DNA of 64,000 bases. Source: Zizania palustris (lineage: Eukaryota > Streptophyta > Magnoliopsida > Poales > Poaceae). The notes beneath the pieces are model-generated. The model was not told where the DNA came from and did not search any database. It was given only the letters and a program-made list of their open reading frames with translations. This document shows, piece by piece, positions 21,272-32,521 of this stretch; position 1 is the first letter of the stretch; the number at the start of each line of letters is the position of its first letter. The translations under genes and the position numbers were made by a program. The stretch spans positions 64,173,144 through 64,237,143 of the forward strand of contig JAAALK010000287.1 in the NCBI GenBank assembly GCA_019279435.1, in the 5' to 3' direction.

Positions 21272-22608
21272 GATATTTTGCGTTAGTTTTCTTTCTTCTT
21301 TACTCTTTTCTTGAGTCTTTTTGTGTGTGTTCATATCTTGTATATTCACATATCACACTTTAGAGCTGCTTCTATTATATGATTGAACTGTTTTACTTAT
21401 TCTAGCTGGTACATGCTTTTGAATACTTGTCATTGATCATGCTTTGGTTCAGTTCACTTGATATGTCTGATATCTGTCATATGCATGGCTTTTATGCTTT
21501 AAAACTTGAAAAATGATCACCATTGCTTTTGGTAACTAGCATGTGTAGGCTGAATGTTCTTGCTATCTGTTACATGCCTTGTAGCTAGTTCCTGATTTAG
21601 ATGCAAACATGCAACTTGGACATCCTTCTGCTTTAAAACATGGAAATGTGCTATAAAAATGATGAAAAATCAAGAAAAATGAAAAATTCATGCCTCTTTA
21701 TGCATAACTTGCAAAGATCCAGGTGGGTTTGCTTTGTCGCATTGCATTGTTCTGGACTGCATACCATAGCACTTTGGTATGAACTAGAACAATGTAGTGT
21801 ATGCCAAGACCAATGTCTTAAGCTTCTGATGGTCCAGAACTGGCCTAGGCTTGACTTGGTCGGTCAGCATAAGGTTTGACATGCAAATAACCCCTGGCAT
21901 TAATGAAAAAGAGAAAAGAAAAAGGCTGAAAATTGAAATGATTACAAGTTTGCTGAAGCACTTTGTTTTGGACAATGCTTATCTTGGTAGATATCAGTTA
22001 GCTTTTGCATCTCATGCTTTACCTTGCTTTTCAACTGGAAAATGTGGTGATGCTTTTGTTTGCAAAAACTGAAAAATGTGTGCTAATGACTTTCTTTAGA
22101 TATCATCGGTTGCACTGATCATGCCATGAGTCTCCGACAGTATATCTTTCGCTATACTTGTTAGATGTTTGTAATTGCAGTCAATCATATCTGAGAAGCA
22201 TGCTTTCTACACTCCACATGCACCCCAGTTGCATTCAGTGCATATTTTGAGGGGGAGTTGCATTTCAGGGGGAGTCTATGTCTCGTTTGAATGCTTGATG
22301 AGTTCACTTGTCAACAAGGGGGAGAAATTTTGGGATAAGAGTTCAAGGGGGAGTTCTTGTCTCGCTTACTCTTTTGATATCCTTGTTGATGTTTCTGAGA
22401 TCGCACTCATTCTGAGTTTTTACCTTTGGTTAACCATAATGACCGTTTCTTGCTTTTGTTCGGCTTTTGGTCATTAGGGTTAAACTTTTACCTTATTTTC
22501 TTCTTCTTTGTTTTCTTGTGCTTTGTTTTCGTGTTTCCACATTTGTTCGCAGGTACTGAAAGATCTGAAGAAGTGAAGTGTTGACAATGCACTCATCAAG
22601 GGGGAGAT
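21272..22608 (+). other. Long 3' non-coding spacer of element C with repeated polypurine tracts
   Basis: No ORF of note. It contains a block at 21713-21899 strongly conserved in elements D and E, several GGGGGAG tracts (about 22251, 22269, 22319, 22349) and the polypurine tract AAGGGGGAGAT (22598-22608) just before the 3' LTR. An env-like ORF, present in some SIRE elements, is not seen. Confidence 0.8.
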
Positions 22609-24716
22609 TGAGGAGCCATGCTGAATAGCGTGGGCCTCATGGCTCCAAAGGTGATGAGTCATTGTCAACGATAGTCAAAGAGGACAGAAGAAGAGAGGAG
22701 ATCTGCTGTTTCATGGGCCGCGTGTGACTCAGGTACACGAGCAGTGAGTGACTGTCGGGCTGAGAGAGCTGCGAAGTCAGGCTGGCCCAATCCGGGTACA
22801 TGGGCTAGGAGCAGCAGAAGACCCACTGGGCTGTTGACCAGGATTGACTCAGGTACACGGGCGGTGAGTGATTGCCGGGCTGAGAGAGCTGCAGAATTAG
22901 GCCGGCCTAATCTGGGAACCTGGTGCAAAGCCGGTGGAGGCTTTGTTAGTTTGGGCACAAAACTGACAACCGTTGATCTTGTATCGGACTGTCCAGAAGA
23001 GAAGCTGTAGTTGCTACGAAAGCTTAACTTCCGGATAAGTCATCTATATCTCTAGGCCCATAGTCAGTCAGTCGAGTCTGTAAAAATTTCTAAGGGCAGT
23101 TTAGTCTTTTCCTTTATTTTAGCGTCTATAAAAACCCTAAGGGGCTGGTGGAATATTCCTAGTATTGGGTAGCCTATAAATAGGGCCCCAATCCCTAGGG
23201 TTAGGTTACCCTTTTGCTGAAATTGCTTTTTATTCCATTGGGTCATTTTGTGTTTTCTGTGCTCTCTCTCCCTGTGTGCGCCGCCAGGAAGTGTCCCCGT
23301 TCTTCCTGAGATTCTCTTGGCTCTTCACTGTTTGGAAGGCTTTATTCCTATCGATTCTCATGTGCAGCACTTTGTGCGTAGTTATGTGATCTCGTTTTGC
23401 ATGTGAAATCATTTATTTCAGAACAGAAGTTTCTCTGGTTGCCTCGGTTTGTTCTTCACGTGAGTACTAGTTCTTGTGGCTGGTAGCTAGTAGTACTACT
23501 TTCCTGTAGCTACAGTGTGCAAGTACTCCAGCCTTGCTTTTCTTGTTTAGCTTTTTGATCGAGTTGACAGGGCCAAGTCCCTTTTCTGGTTGTTTCTGGC
23601 AAAACCTCTTCACTTTGTTCGAAGCCCCTCAGCTCCGTGAGGTAGGCTTCGATCTGACATTCTCGAGAGCTTCGCTACAACCTTCAGCTTCGATTTTGAA
23701 CTGTGAACCTAGCTTTGAAGTATGCTTTGTGCTTCGTTTCTGTTTTGTTAGCATACTTCGACAGTTCTTGCGAAGGGGTACTCTGACTTGAGCGTTACAG
23801 AGTTAATACTTCGATGGGCTTCGAAGTTGACTTCGAAGCTTGTCTCACTGATATACTTCGCTCGACGTGTAGTCTCTAAGATCTTTCTGCTGCAGTCTTG
23901 ATTGTGTGTCACTGCGTGTGAGTTCGAAGCTTGTTGTTCGAAGTGTGTTTGTGACCTTCGATTTCTTGTGTGACATCTCCAGCATACTTCGATTCGAAGC
24001 TGGTCTGTGGTTCGGAGGTTACCACGTCGGTATTTATACCTCGATCAAGCTAGCTTCGAAGGTAGAGTATAGGCTTCGATTTGTTCTGTCTATCGTGTGT
24101 AGAGCTTCGCTTCTCTCTCGGAGGTTGTTTTTTGTGAGCTTGTTCGAACCTTTCTGATCGAAGTTTTTGGCTTCGAAGTACACTGTTCGAAGCAAGTTTC
24201 GATACTCTCATACTTCGCTTCGAAGCATACTTCGCTCTCTGCCACACTCGAATGAGGCTAGACTAAACAAACCTTCGGCACGTAATCAACAACCTTCGCT
24301 CAACTTCGACTAGAGACTCCGAAGCAGGCTTCGACACAGTGAAGCAGGCTTCGACACTGCGAAGTTGACTTCGACACTGCGAAGCAGGCTTCGCCAAGTT
24401 CCGAACATGAGACATATTTTGAACAGTAACTTCTCATCTCATTCCCTGTGCACTTAGATTATTTCACTGAGAAGTTTGATCTGCCATGTCTTGAATGTGT
24501 TGTTTATCTGCCTATTAGCACTGCTGTGGTGTTTCTCTGATTTTGACACCTGATGTTTCTAGGCTAGATACTTTTAGACTTAGGCTCTCTATTCATACTC
24601 TGCCGCTTAGTCTTTTGAGGTGCGTTGGGTGTTGGGAGCAGGCCATTGATTCGAAAGAATTTTTAGGCGCCCATTCACCCCCCCCCCTCCCTCTGGTCGC
24701 TACTTTCGGTCCTACA
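22609..24716 (+). repeat. Element C 3' LTR
   Basis: It pairs with 13146-15262 along its whole length. TATA box at 23174-23183. The end TCCTACA at 24716 is followed by the target duplication CACAC. Confidence 0.94.
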
Positions 24717-24721
24717 CACAC

Positions 24722-26499
24722 GAGCTGAACTACCCCACCCATGACCTAGAATTGGCTGTCGTAGTGCACGCTCTGAAGATTTGGAGGCACTACCTTGTTT
24801 GAAATCGTTGTGAAGTCTTCACGGACCACAAGAGTTTGAAGTATATCTTAGGCAAAGGCGATGGCTAGAATTGATAAAGGACTACGACTTAGGCATTCAT
24901 TACCATCCCGGCAAAGCAAACGTGGTGGCTGATGCATTAAGTCGTAAAGGATATTGTACTTCCATCATGGTTCAGGATCACGCGCCTTTGCTGTATAAGG
25001 AGATGGAAAGATTAAACATCGGGATAACCACTGGAGCCTATTTAGCCACACTTGAGGCAAGACCAGTCTTATTCGATCAAATCCGTGAAGCTTAGTTAGA
25101 AGATCTAGATATAGCAGCGATCAAGAAGAACATGAGGCAAGGCAAGGCCCCATGTTTCTCAGAAGACGAGAACGACACCGTATGGTTCAGAACCAGGATA
25201 TGTGTGCCTGATAAACCGCAGCTAAAGACCCTTATTCTAAGAGAGGCCCATGACACTTTGTACTCCATTCACCCCGGAAGTACGAAGATGTACCAGGATT
25301 TGAAGGAGAGATATTGGTGGGTCAGTATGAAGAAGGAGATTGCTTAGTTCGTAGCGGAATGTGACACCTGCTGGTGTGTAAAAGCAGAGCATCAGAGGCC
25401 AGCGGGATTGTTGCAGCCCCTCAAGGTGCCCAAATAGAAATGGGAAGAGATCGGTATGGATTTCATCACTGGACTCCCAAAGACCCAACCCGGATATGAC
25501 TCCATATGGGTAATCATCGATCGACTTATGAAGATAGCTCACTTCATAGTCGTCAAGACAATCTATAGCGGCCCTAAACTGGCAGAGTTGTACATGGACC
25601 GCATAGTATGCCTCCATGGAGTGCCTAAGAAGATAGTCTCTGATAGAGGGAGTCAGTTCACGTCTCGGTTCTAGAAAAACCTTCAAGAGGAAATGGGGAC
25701 GAGACTGAACTTCAGCACAGCCTACCACCCTCAGACAGATGGACAGACTGAAAGAGTGAATCAGATATTGGAGGATATGCTTAGGGCATGTGCCCTGGAT
25801 TTTGGAGGAACATGGGACAAGAGTTTACCGTATGCCGAGTTCTCGTACAATAATAGCTATCAAGCCAGCCTATAGATGTCTCCGTTTGAAGCTTTATACG
25901 GATGCAAGTGCAGAACACCTTTGCTTTGGGATCAGACTGGTGAATCCCAAGTATTTGGTATGGATGTTCTTCGAGAAGCGGAAGAGAAAGTAAGGATCAT
26001 CCAAGACAGACTGAAGACAACTCAATCCCAACAAAAGAGCTATGCGGATAATCGCCGCCGGGATCTAGTCTTTGAAGAAGGAGATCACGTCTACCTCCGA
26101 GTCACTCCCCTCCATGGCACCCAAAGGTTTAACATGAGAGGGAAGTTAGCACCTTGATATGTTGGACCCTTCCCGATCATCCAACGTCAAGGCGAGGTCG
26201 CTTATCAGTTAGAGATGCCACCCTCATTGGCTGGGGTACATGATGTGTTTCACGTATCACAGCTAAAGAAGTGTCTTCGAGTTCCGACAGAGCAGGTCGA
26301 CCTCCAGCAGTTGAATATCCAAGATGATCTGACCTACGTTGAGAAGCCCGTCAGAATCTTAGAAGTCAAGGAAAGGATAACCACAAGTCAGGTCATTTGT
26401 TTTTGCAAGGTTCAGTGGAGTAATCACCCTGTAGAGGAAGCCACTTGGGAAAAGGAAGAGGAACTAAAAGCGCAGCACCTAGAGTTATTCGAGGATTGA
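24722..26499 (+). pseudogene. Element B pol, part 2: RNase H end, integrase, chromodomain
   Basis: It continues in frame from 13145 with the RNase H tail (DLELAVVVHALKIW, VFTDHKSL-type, NVVADALSRK). The integrase HHCC finger and core follow (MDFITGLP, VSDRGSQF, HPQTDGQTERVNQ: all three acidic residues kept), then the integrase C-terminus (VFHVSQLKK) and a chromodomain (ILEVKERIT...VQWSNHPVEEATWE). In-frame stops near 25095, 25345, 25437, 25672, 25875 and 26158 mostly sit at expected Gln or Trp codons. The polyprotein ends at TGA 26497-26499. Confidence 0.92.
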
Positions 26500-26527
26500 T
26501 CTGAATCTTGAGGACGAGATTCTCTGT

Positions 26528-26541
26528 AAGGGGGATAGGAT
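26528..26541 (+). other. Polypurine tract of element B
   Basis: AAGGGGGATAGGAT immediately precedes the 3' LTR start at 26542. It would prime plus-strand DNA synthesis. Confidence 0.75.
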
Positions 26542-29500
26542 TGTAACAGCCCAGGAATTAAAAATAAAATAAAAATGAGGGAAATAAATTTTTTGAATTA
26601 AAAAGGAAATGTTTAATTAGAGAAAAGGCTAAAAGATCCCAATTAAAGAAAAACAGAGAAAAATAATTCAAATTTAAAGCTGATAAATTTATGGTGGAAT
26701 CTAGAGGCCAAGAAATATTTTTGGAAATTTTTACAAAATTTTAGCAACAGTGATTCAAGCACTAAACAAATAATTGATTATCTGGAATTATTTTAAATCA
26801 AAAATACATTTTAAATGAAATTGGGCCGCAACCTCGAATCCTCCCCAAGCCCGGCCCAGTCCAGCGCCCAAGCCACCGACATGTGGGACCTCCCTGTCGG
26901 TGCCACACCTTTCCTCTCTCTCCCGCCCGCACCCGACCGGACCCACCCGTCAGCCACTCACGCCCGCCCCGACCGCTGACTGCCCTAGCACGCGTGTCAG
27001 CGCTATCCCCTCTGCGCTCGCCTGCTGACAGGTGGGGGCCACCTATCGGATCCATCTTCCCCGATGGAAACTCTGCCCTTTCCAAATCCGGCGATCCCCT
27101 TCCAAATTCTGCTGCCGGCTGTCGTCGTGTGCAAAATTAGAACCCGGATTCGAATCCCCGATCTCCGGCGATCCCCTTCCACCCAAGCCGACGCGGATTC
27201 ATCCCATATGGAAGCTAGCCGAGCACTTTGAAACCTCGCCGGAAAATTGGAAAGAATCTCCTCGGGTTTCCCTCCCTCCGCCTTCCTTTCACACCGTCGG
27301 CGACCCCTATTTAAATCCAGGTGGTCACCGCAACCCGCCCACACCACGGTAGCCCTATCTCTAGCATTCCCGAGTGTCGCCACCTCTTTTTCAGATTTTT
27401 CCCCTGCTTCGGCTCCGACAGGCCCTCGCTGACGCCTTGAGTCGCTGCCCTTGCCGACGCCACCTTCGGGACCGCCGTCGCTCACCCTTCCCCAGCATCG
27501 CCTCTGTTGGGCCGGGTCACCGCCGGAACACCATTGCCACTACCAACCCAAAGCTCTTCGTCGCCCCTCTTCGTCCCCAGTCGCCGTCAGCTCGCTGCCG
27601 CCACCACCGCTGGTACGTCGGAGTCGGGGACGAAGGGGGTAATTACCCCTTAGACGCGTGTCGTGCCGGATTCTTTCCTGGACGCACATTTGTAATCGGA
27701 CGGCTCCGATTAAATCCCGAAGGGATTTAATCAAAACCGTTGATCTGGTCAAAGCGGTATCGAGGCCTCTCAGCCGTCGATCGCCACTTAACGCCCCCGC
27801 CTCGCCGTCAACCGTTGGATCTGGATCCAACGGTCTAGATTGGGTCGGACCACGCGCACAGTGCGCGGGTCTATGGTGAGCCTAGCTCACCGTGGACCCA
27901 AGCCTGTTTTCTGTTTAAATAAAAAATCAGAAAATAGATCAAACTTCAAAAATTCATATCTTGCCCAATTTAACTCCAAATTCGACTATTTTAATTCTGG
28001 AAAATTTGTCTTTTTATTCTCTACACATTTATGCCATAAAAACAATATGTTTATTTTGCACAATTTATTCTTATTAAATAATAAAGTAAAAACCCCTTTA
28101 GGATTAAATTCATATTTCAATAAATAAATCAGAAAAACCCTTAAAAATTAATCCTTAATATTCAGGACATAACTTAAGAATATTTAATACTTTATTCCTC
28201 TTGTTTAAACCAAAAATTTGCATGTATATATTTTGTGATGTTTGGATTGTTTATTGAATGTCGTATTTATTTTCCGTATCGAGAAGACTACGACGTCGTT
28301 GAGGATCCGAAGTTCTACCTCCAGGTTCCAACTTCTCCATTTGCTGATCAAGGCAAGTCACAAACCCCAAGTTGATCATATTTGAGCCCAGTTTTTCATA
28401 ATTACCGCTATAACTCATAGGAATGAAATTTTGCATTAGTCTAATCTCAAGCCCTACATTATATTTATTAGATCCCTGTCATTGTGTGCAAATCCAAACC
28501 ATGCTTATTGAGCCTAAACTCCTTGTCACTTTTATATATTATATTAGCTAGTGTCTAATGTACTGACACAACTGCTATAGGATAAAAGAACGAGTCGTAG
28601 ATAGTTGGATTCTACTATATTGTTTCCCTGTTATTCTCGTCTCTGGATTCTGTTGGAGTTGGATATGTTATAAGTATGGTGGGTTCTAGGTGCAAGCTAG
28701 GGCATTGGTTGGTCGCACCCGGGGCACTATAAGGACCGGTCTGCGGGATCTGTTGTAAAGCACTTCCGTACTAACCACAAGTCTAATGGGTAAGTCCTAA
28801 CTGGAGGTATGGATCGTACCAACTTGAAGCACCATAGTGGAGGGGGCAAGGGGCAACCTGCGGGTGACTTGTACCGACGAGGCTCAAGGGGGTGTATGGT
28901 GTTGTCCCGACGCGTGAGGGCACCATATGAAACCTATAAGAGGGTGTTATCAAATTGGTGTGTTCCATGCTGAAGGTTTTGGCATGAGTTCCTGTGGTAT
29001 CGGTCATCACGTACACTTTGGTGTGCGTGGATGAGTGTGTGCCTTGTGGGTACAGTAGTACATCTCTGATCAGAGTATAATTCTTTTCGAAAAATCGTGC
29101 CCACGATCAAGGGCGGGTTGTGTGACTTCTCACAGTTAGTTTATTATTGTTTGAATGATCATGTGATGCATGGCATGTAAGGACTGTTGAGCGAGGGCGG
29201 GCTGACTGTATCCCTCGAGTTAGATGATGATGCATTATACATGTTTAATTTTCAGTACTAATAATCTGCTCACATTAAATGCTTTCCAAACATGCTTTTC
29301 CACAAAAGTAGCCACTACCTTCCTTGTTATTACTCTGCATTATACTTGCATTCGGTGGCTTGCTGAGTACGATTGTACTCACCCCCGTTGACTTACACCA
29401 CCAGAGGCCGTCTAATACGAGGATGATGAAGGTCTGGAGTAGCGACCTAGTCAAGGCAAGACTGGAAGGAGGCGTTCATCTAGGAGATTTATTTAATTAG

Positions 29501-29652
29501 TTTCTCTTTGATTTAACTATTTTGTAATAATATGGTCTACGAACCATGAATGATTGGTGTATTGTACACAGTCGTGTGATGAACGTCTCGTTTTTATTGA
29601 TTTTCTATGGAATTTCAATAAAGTCCTAATTTTATTAAATCTGGGCGTTACA
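26542..29652 (+). repeat. Element B 3' LTR (3111 bp)
   Basis: It starts TGTAACAGCC and ends GCGTTACA, followed by CACTC. TATA-like CCTATTTAAA at about 27306. It lacks about 90 bp present in the 5' copy, and numerous substitutions indicate an older insertion than element E. Confidence 0.93.
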
Positions 29653-29657
29653 CACTC

Positions 29658-29692
29658 CTACCCCTTACGCTTTCAACCGGCAACCCACCACA
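29658..29692 (+). repeat. Element A 5' LTR, second part
   Basis: The 35 bases complete the LTR interrupted at 6106 and end with ACCGGCAACCCACCACA, the same end as the 3' LTR at 45280. The preceding CACTC (29653-29657) is the duplicated B target site. Confidence 0.9.
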
Positions 29693-29695
29693 ACT

Positions 29696-29708
29696 TGGTA
29701 TCAAAGCC
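29696..29708 (+). other. Primer-binding site of element A
   Basis: TGGTATCAAAGCC, three bases after the LTR end, resembles the initiator-methionine tRNA complement with one change. Confidence 0.8.
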
Positions 29709-29727
29709 AAGAACCAAGCCAAGAACC

Positions 29728-30710
29728 ATGTCTTCAGGGAGTATGGATGCTTCTACAACCACCGGTGAAGGGGCAATGGAAAAACTCCAGCAAGATTTGG
29801 CCGCCATGTTAAAGATTGTCTCAACATTGGCATCGAAGGCAGATTTGGCAGAATTGAACCGCGCCGTAGCAGTGGCCACCTCAAGGGTCAATTCGCGGGA
29901 GCAGCAGGTTGGTGGCAATACAACCGGAGCGTCGCTAGTAATGCCAATATTGGGAGGTGATGGAATCTTGCCACCACCGAGCCAATCTCCAAGGAATAAC
30001 CTGCAGCAAAATCAGGCAAACAATGGGTCACCAGAGGCGCCATCTTCAGGAGGGATCCCACGTTTCTACAAACTGGAGTTTCCAAGATTTGATGGCAAAA
30101 GTGATCCTCTAAATTGGCTAAACCAATGCGAACAATTTTTTTGAGGACAACGTACTGACGAGGGTGATCATGTCTGGTTGGCAACGTACCACCTCACGGA
30201 TACAACCTAGGAATGGTATTACCACTATTAACATAATCATGGTCCGCCCAATTGGGAGACATTCAAGAATCTCTGCCATGTACGTTTTGGGCCAGCAATC
30301 CGCAGCAACCCCCTGGGAGAGCTTAAACGGTTGTCCCAAACCGACTCAGTGGAGAAATATATGGAAAGATTCTTGGCGTTGGCTAGCCATCTCAATGATC
30401 CCCTCTCAGAACGCCAACATGTGCAACTTTTTATAGCTGGCTTGCAGGAGGACATTGGGGTGGATGTTGAATTGTAGAAACCCACCAATCTGCAGGAAGC
30501 AATGAGTGCCCAGGCATATGAAAAGAAATCAGCACGCGGGGAACACCAAGGACAGTTTTCAAAAACAATGTGGCCGCACCAACAGTGGAGGCACCCCAAC
30601 GGCAACTCCGCAGATTATCCCCAGTGGAGCTAGCGGAATGAAGAAAGTTGAGACTGTGTTATAATTGCAATGAGAAATTTGTCCGGGGACATAAATGTGC
30701 TCGATTGTTT
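29728..30710 (+). pseudogene. Element A gag with zinc knuckle, broken
   Basis: ATG at 29728, then a short coiled-coil-like segment (LQQDLAAMLKIVSTL) and the Gag core (YKLEFPRFDGKSDPLNWLNQCEQFF, VWLATYHL, RFGPAIRSNPLGELKRL, LFIAGLQEDI). The knuckle is CYNCNEKFVRGHKC (30657-30698). A TGA at 30142, several TAG codons and frame changes interrupt it. The block order is that of grass Reina-type elements. Confidence 0.85.
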
Positions 30711-32521
30711 TATATCGAGTGTGTTAGCGATGAGGCTACAGAATGGGAATTGCTAGAGGAGCAGGAGAGCGAGCCTCATATATCGCTAAATGCACTCTCG
30801 GGTATTGGGGGCGAAAATACGATGAGGTTCCTGGTCCGTCTCTTAGGAGGAGTTTCGTTGACAGCCTTGGTCGACTCTGAATCCACACACAATTTTATTC
30901 ACGCTCAATCAGCATAGCAACTGGGGCTAACCTTAGCGCCCGTACGGCAAGGATTGCGTGTGGTGGTGGCAAACGGAGATCGTTTGGACAGCCCAGGACG
31001 TTGTTGAAACCTTCAATTAGACATTGGTGGCGAGTTTTTTAGAGTGGACTATTTTGCCCTGGAATTATATACAGTGGACATCATTCTTGGCACGCAATGG
31101 CTCTACACTCTTGGTCCAATACTATGGGATTTTGTTAACATGAGGATGGCCATCTGGAGGAATACTACAGGGATAACTAGAGAAGTAACCCTATCTGGAA
31201 TTACGGAGAGCATACCAGCCTGTTGTGCTGTCTTTAGTAACAATGAATTGCTGCAGCCCCTGCTTACCGAGTTCCGCACGCTGTTCGCAAAACCACAGGG
31301 GCTACCACCAGCTAGAATTTTTTATCATCGAATTCATTTGAAACCAAGAACTGAGCCAATTGTAGTACAGCCATACCGGTATCCACAATTGCAGAAGTAT
31401 GAGCTGGAAAAACAATGTACAACAATGCTGAAACAAAGGATTATACGATCCAGCACATATGCTTTCTCCTCTCCAGTGCTACTAGTTAAGAAATAGGACG
31501 GATCCTGGTGGTTTTGTGTGGATTACCGCGCACTAAACGCAGCAACCTCCAAGGATAAATTTCCTATTCCTATGGTGGAGTAGTTGCTGGACGAGCTCCA
31601 TGGTGCTAATTTTTTTTCAAAGCTCGATCTTCGCTCCGGCTACCATCAGGTCCACATGAACACAACAGACGTTCATATGACTGCTTTTCGGACCCACCAA
31701 GGGCATTTTGAATTCCTGGTTCTTCCTTTCAAGTTGACCAATGCCCTGGCCACATTCCAGGCACTAATGAATACAATATTAGAACCTTTCCTGCGTAGAT
31801 TCGTATTGGTCTTTTTTGATGACATACTAATCTACAGCCGGACGTGGTCGGAACACTTGCAGCACCTCCGGGCAATATTGACTGCATTATGGACTAACCA
31901 ATTGGTTTTGAAGGAATCAAAGTGCAGTTTTGGTAAACAGCAGGTGGGGTATTTCGGTCATGTTGTGTCCGCTAGCGGAGTGGCTATGGATCAACAGAAA
32001 GTTGAGGCTATCAGAGGCTGGTCTACACCTCATTCCCCATGGACTGTCCGTGCTTTTTTGGGACTTGCAAGATACTATAGAAAGTTTATCCAGAATTATG
32101 GACTCATTGTAGCACCATTATCAGCACTACTCAGGAAGGAGGCGTTTCGGTGGTCACTAGAAGCAGAAGTAGCCTTCCAAGCCCTTAAAGATGCCTTATC
32201 ATCCTCACCAGTTCTACAACTACCAGAATTCACAAAATCGTTTATTGTTGAATGTGATGCATCGGATTCGGGAATTGGGGCTGTTCTTCATCAAGGCAAA
32301 GGGGCGCTTGCTTTCTTCAGCAAACCCTTAGCACCTCGACACAAATGGCCTCGTTGCATATGAACGGGAGCTGATAGGTTTGGTATAGGTAGTGTGCCAT
32401 TGGAGAGCTTATCTTTCTGGGAGGCAATTCATAGTACGCATTGATCATTACAGCTTGAAATTCTTGCTAGATCAGCGCCTCGCCAGGATTCCACAACATC
32501 GTTAGGTGAGCAAGTTGATGG
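30711..32521 (+). pseudogene. Element A pol, part 1: protease, RT, RNase H start
   Basis: Protease TALVDSESTHNFIHA (about 30868) has Glu in place of the Gly of DSG. RT shows RIHLKPRTEPI, FCVDYRALNAAT, SKLDLRSGYHQV, catalytic FFDDILIYS (about 31812) and GYFGHVVS. RNase H has FIVECDASDSGIGAVL, with the frame shifted after 32350. Stops occur at 31494-31496 and 31581-31583. The sequence breaks in the codons for SKLMG at element D and resumes at 43428. Confidence 0.9.
32517..32521 (+). repeat. Target-site duplication of element D, left copy
   Basis: GATGG is repeated at 43423-43427. Removing D and one copy joins ATG-G to GA-TTC in frame (MGFDF). Confidence 0.93.

Larger units (their letters stand above)
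13146..24716 (+). mobile_element. SIRE/Maximus-type Copia element (element C)
   Basis: LTRs at 13146-15262 and 22609-24716 (2117 and 2108 bp) start TGAGGAGCC and end GGTCCTACA. The internal region has a very long gag, then protease, integrase, RT and RNase H in Copia order, and about 1.3 kb of non-coding sequence with repeated GGGGGAG tracts before the 3' LTR. Long LTRs, the long gag and the 3' spacer fit the SIRE/Maximus lineage (maize Opie and Ji belong here). By eye the LTRs differ by several percent in the first few hundred bases, so C is older than its close relative E. Confidence 0.93.
6107..29652 (+). mobile_element. Tekay-like chromovirus with LTRs over 3 kb (element B)
   Basis: LTRs at 6107-9308 and 26542-29652 begin TGTAACAGCC and end GGGCGTTACA, with the perfect 5-bp duplication CACTC. 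Inside are a methionine-tRNA-like primer site, an extra ORF upstream of gag, gag, protease, RT, RNase H, integrase and a chromodomain. Long LTRs plus this chromodomain type (KVQWSNH...EATWE) fit the Tekay/Del lineage; rice RIRE3/RIRE8-type elements look alike from memory. Element C sits in its RNase H region. Many TAG stops mark it as dead. Confidence 0.92.

Noticed and set aside
21272..22608. Possible env-like third ORF of SIRE elements
   Set aside because: No long frame or transmembrane-like segment survives here or in E; stops are frequent in all frames.
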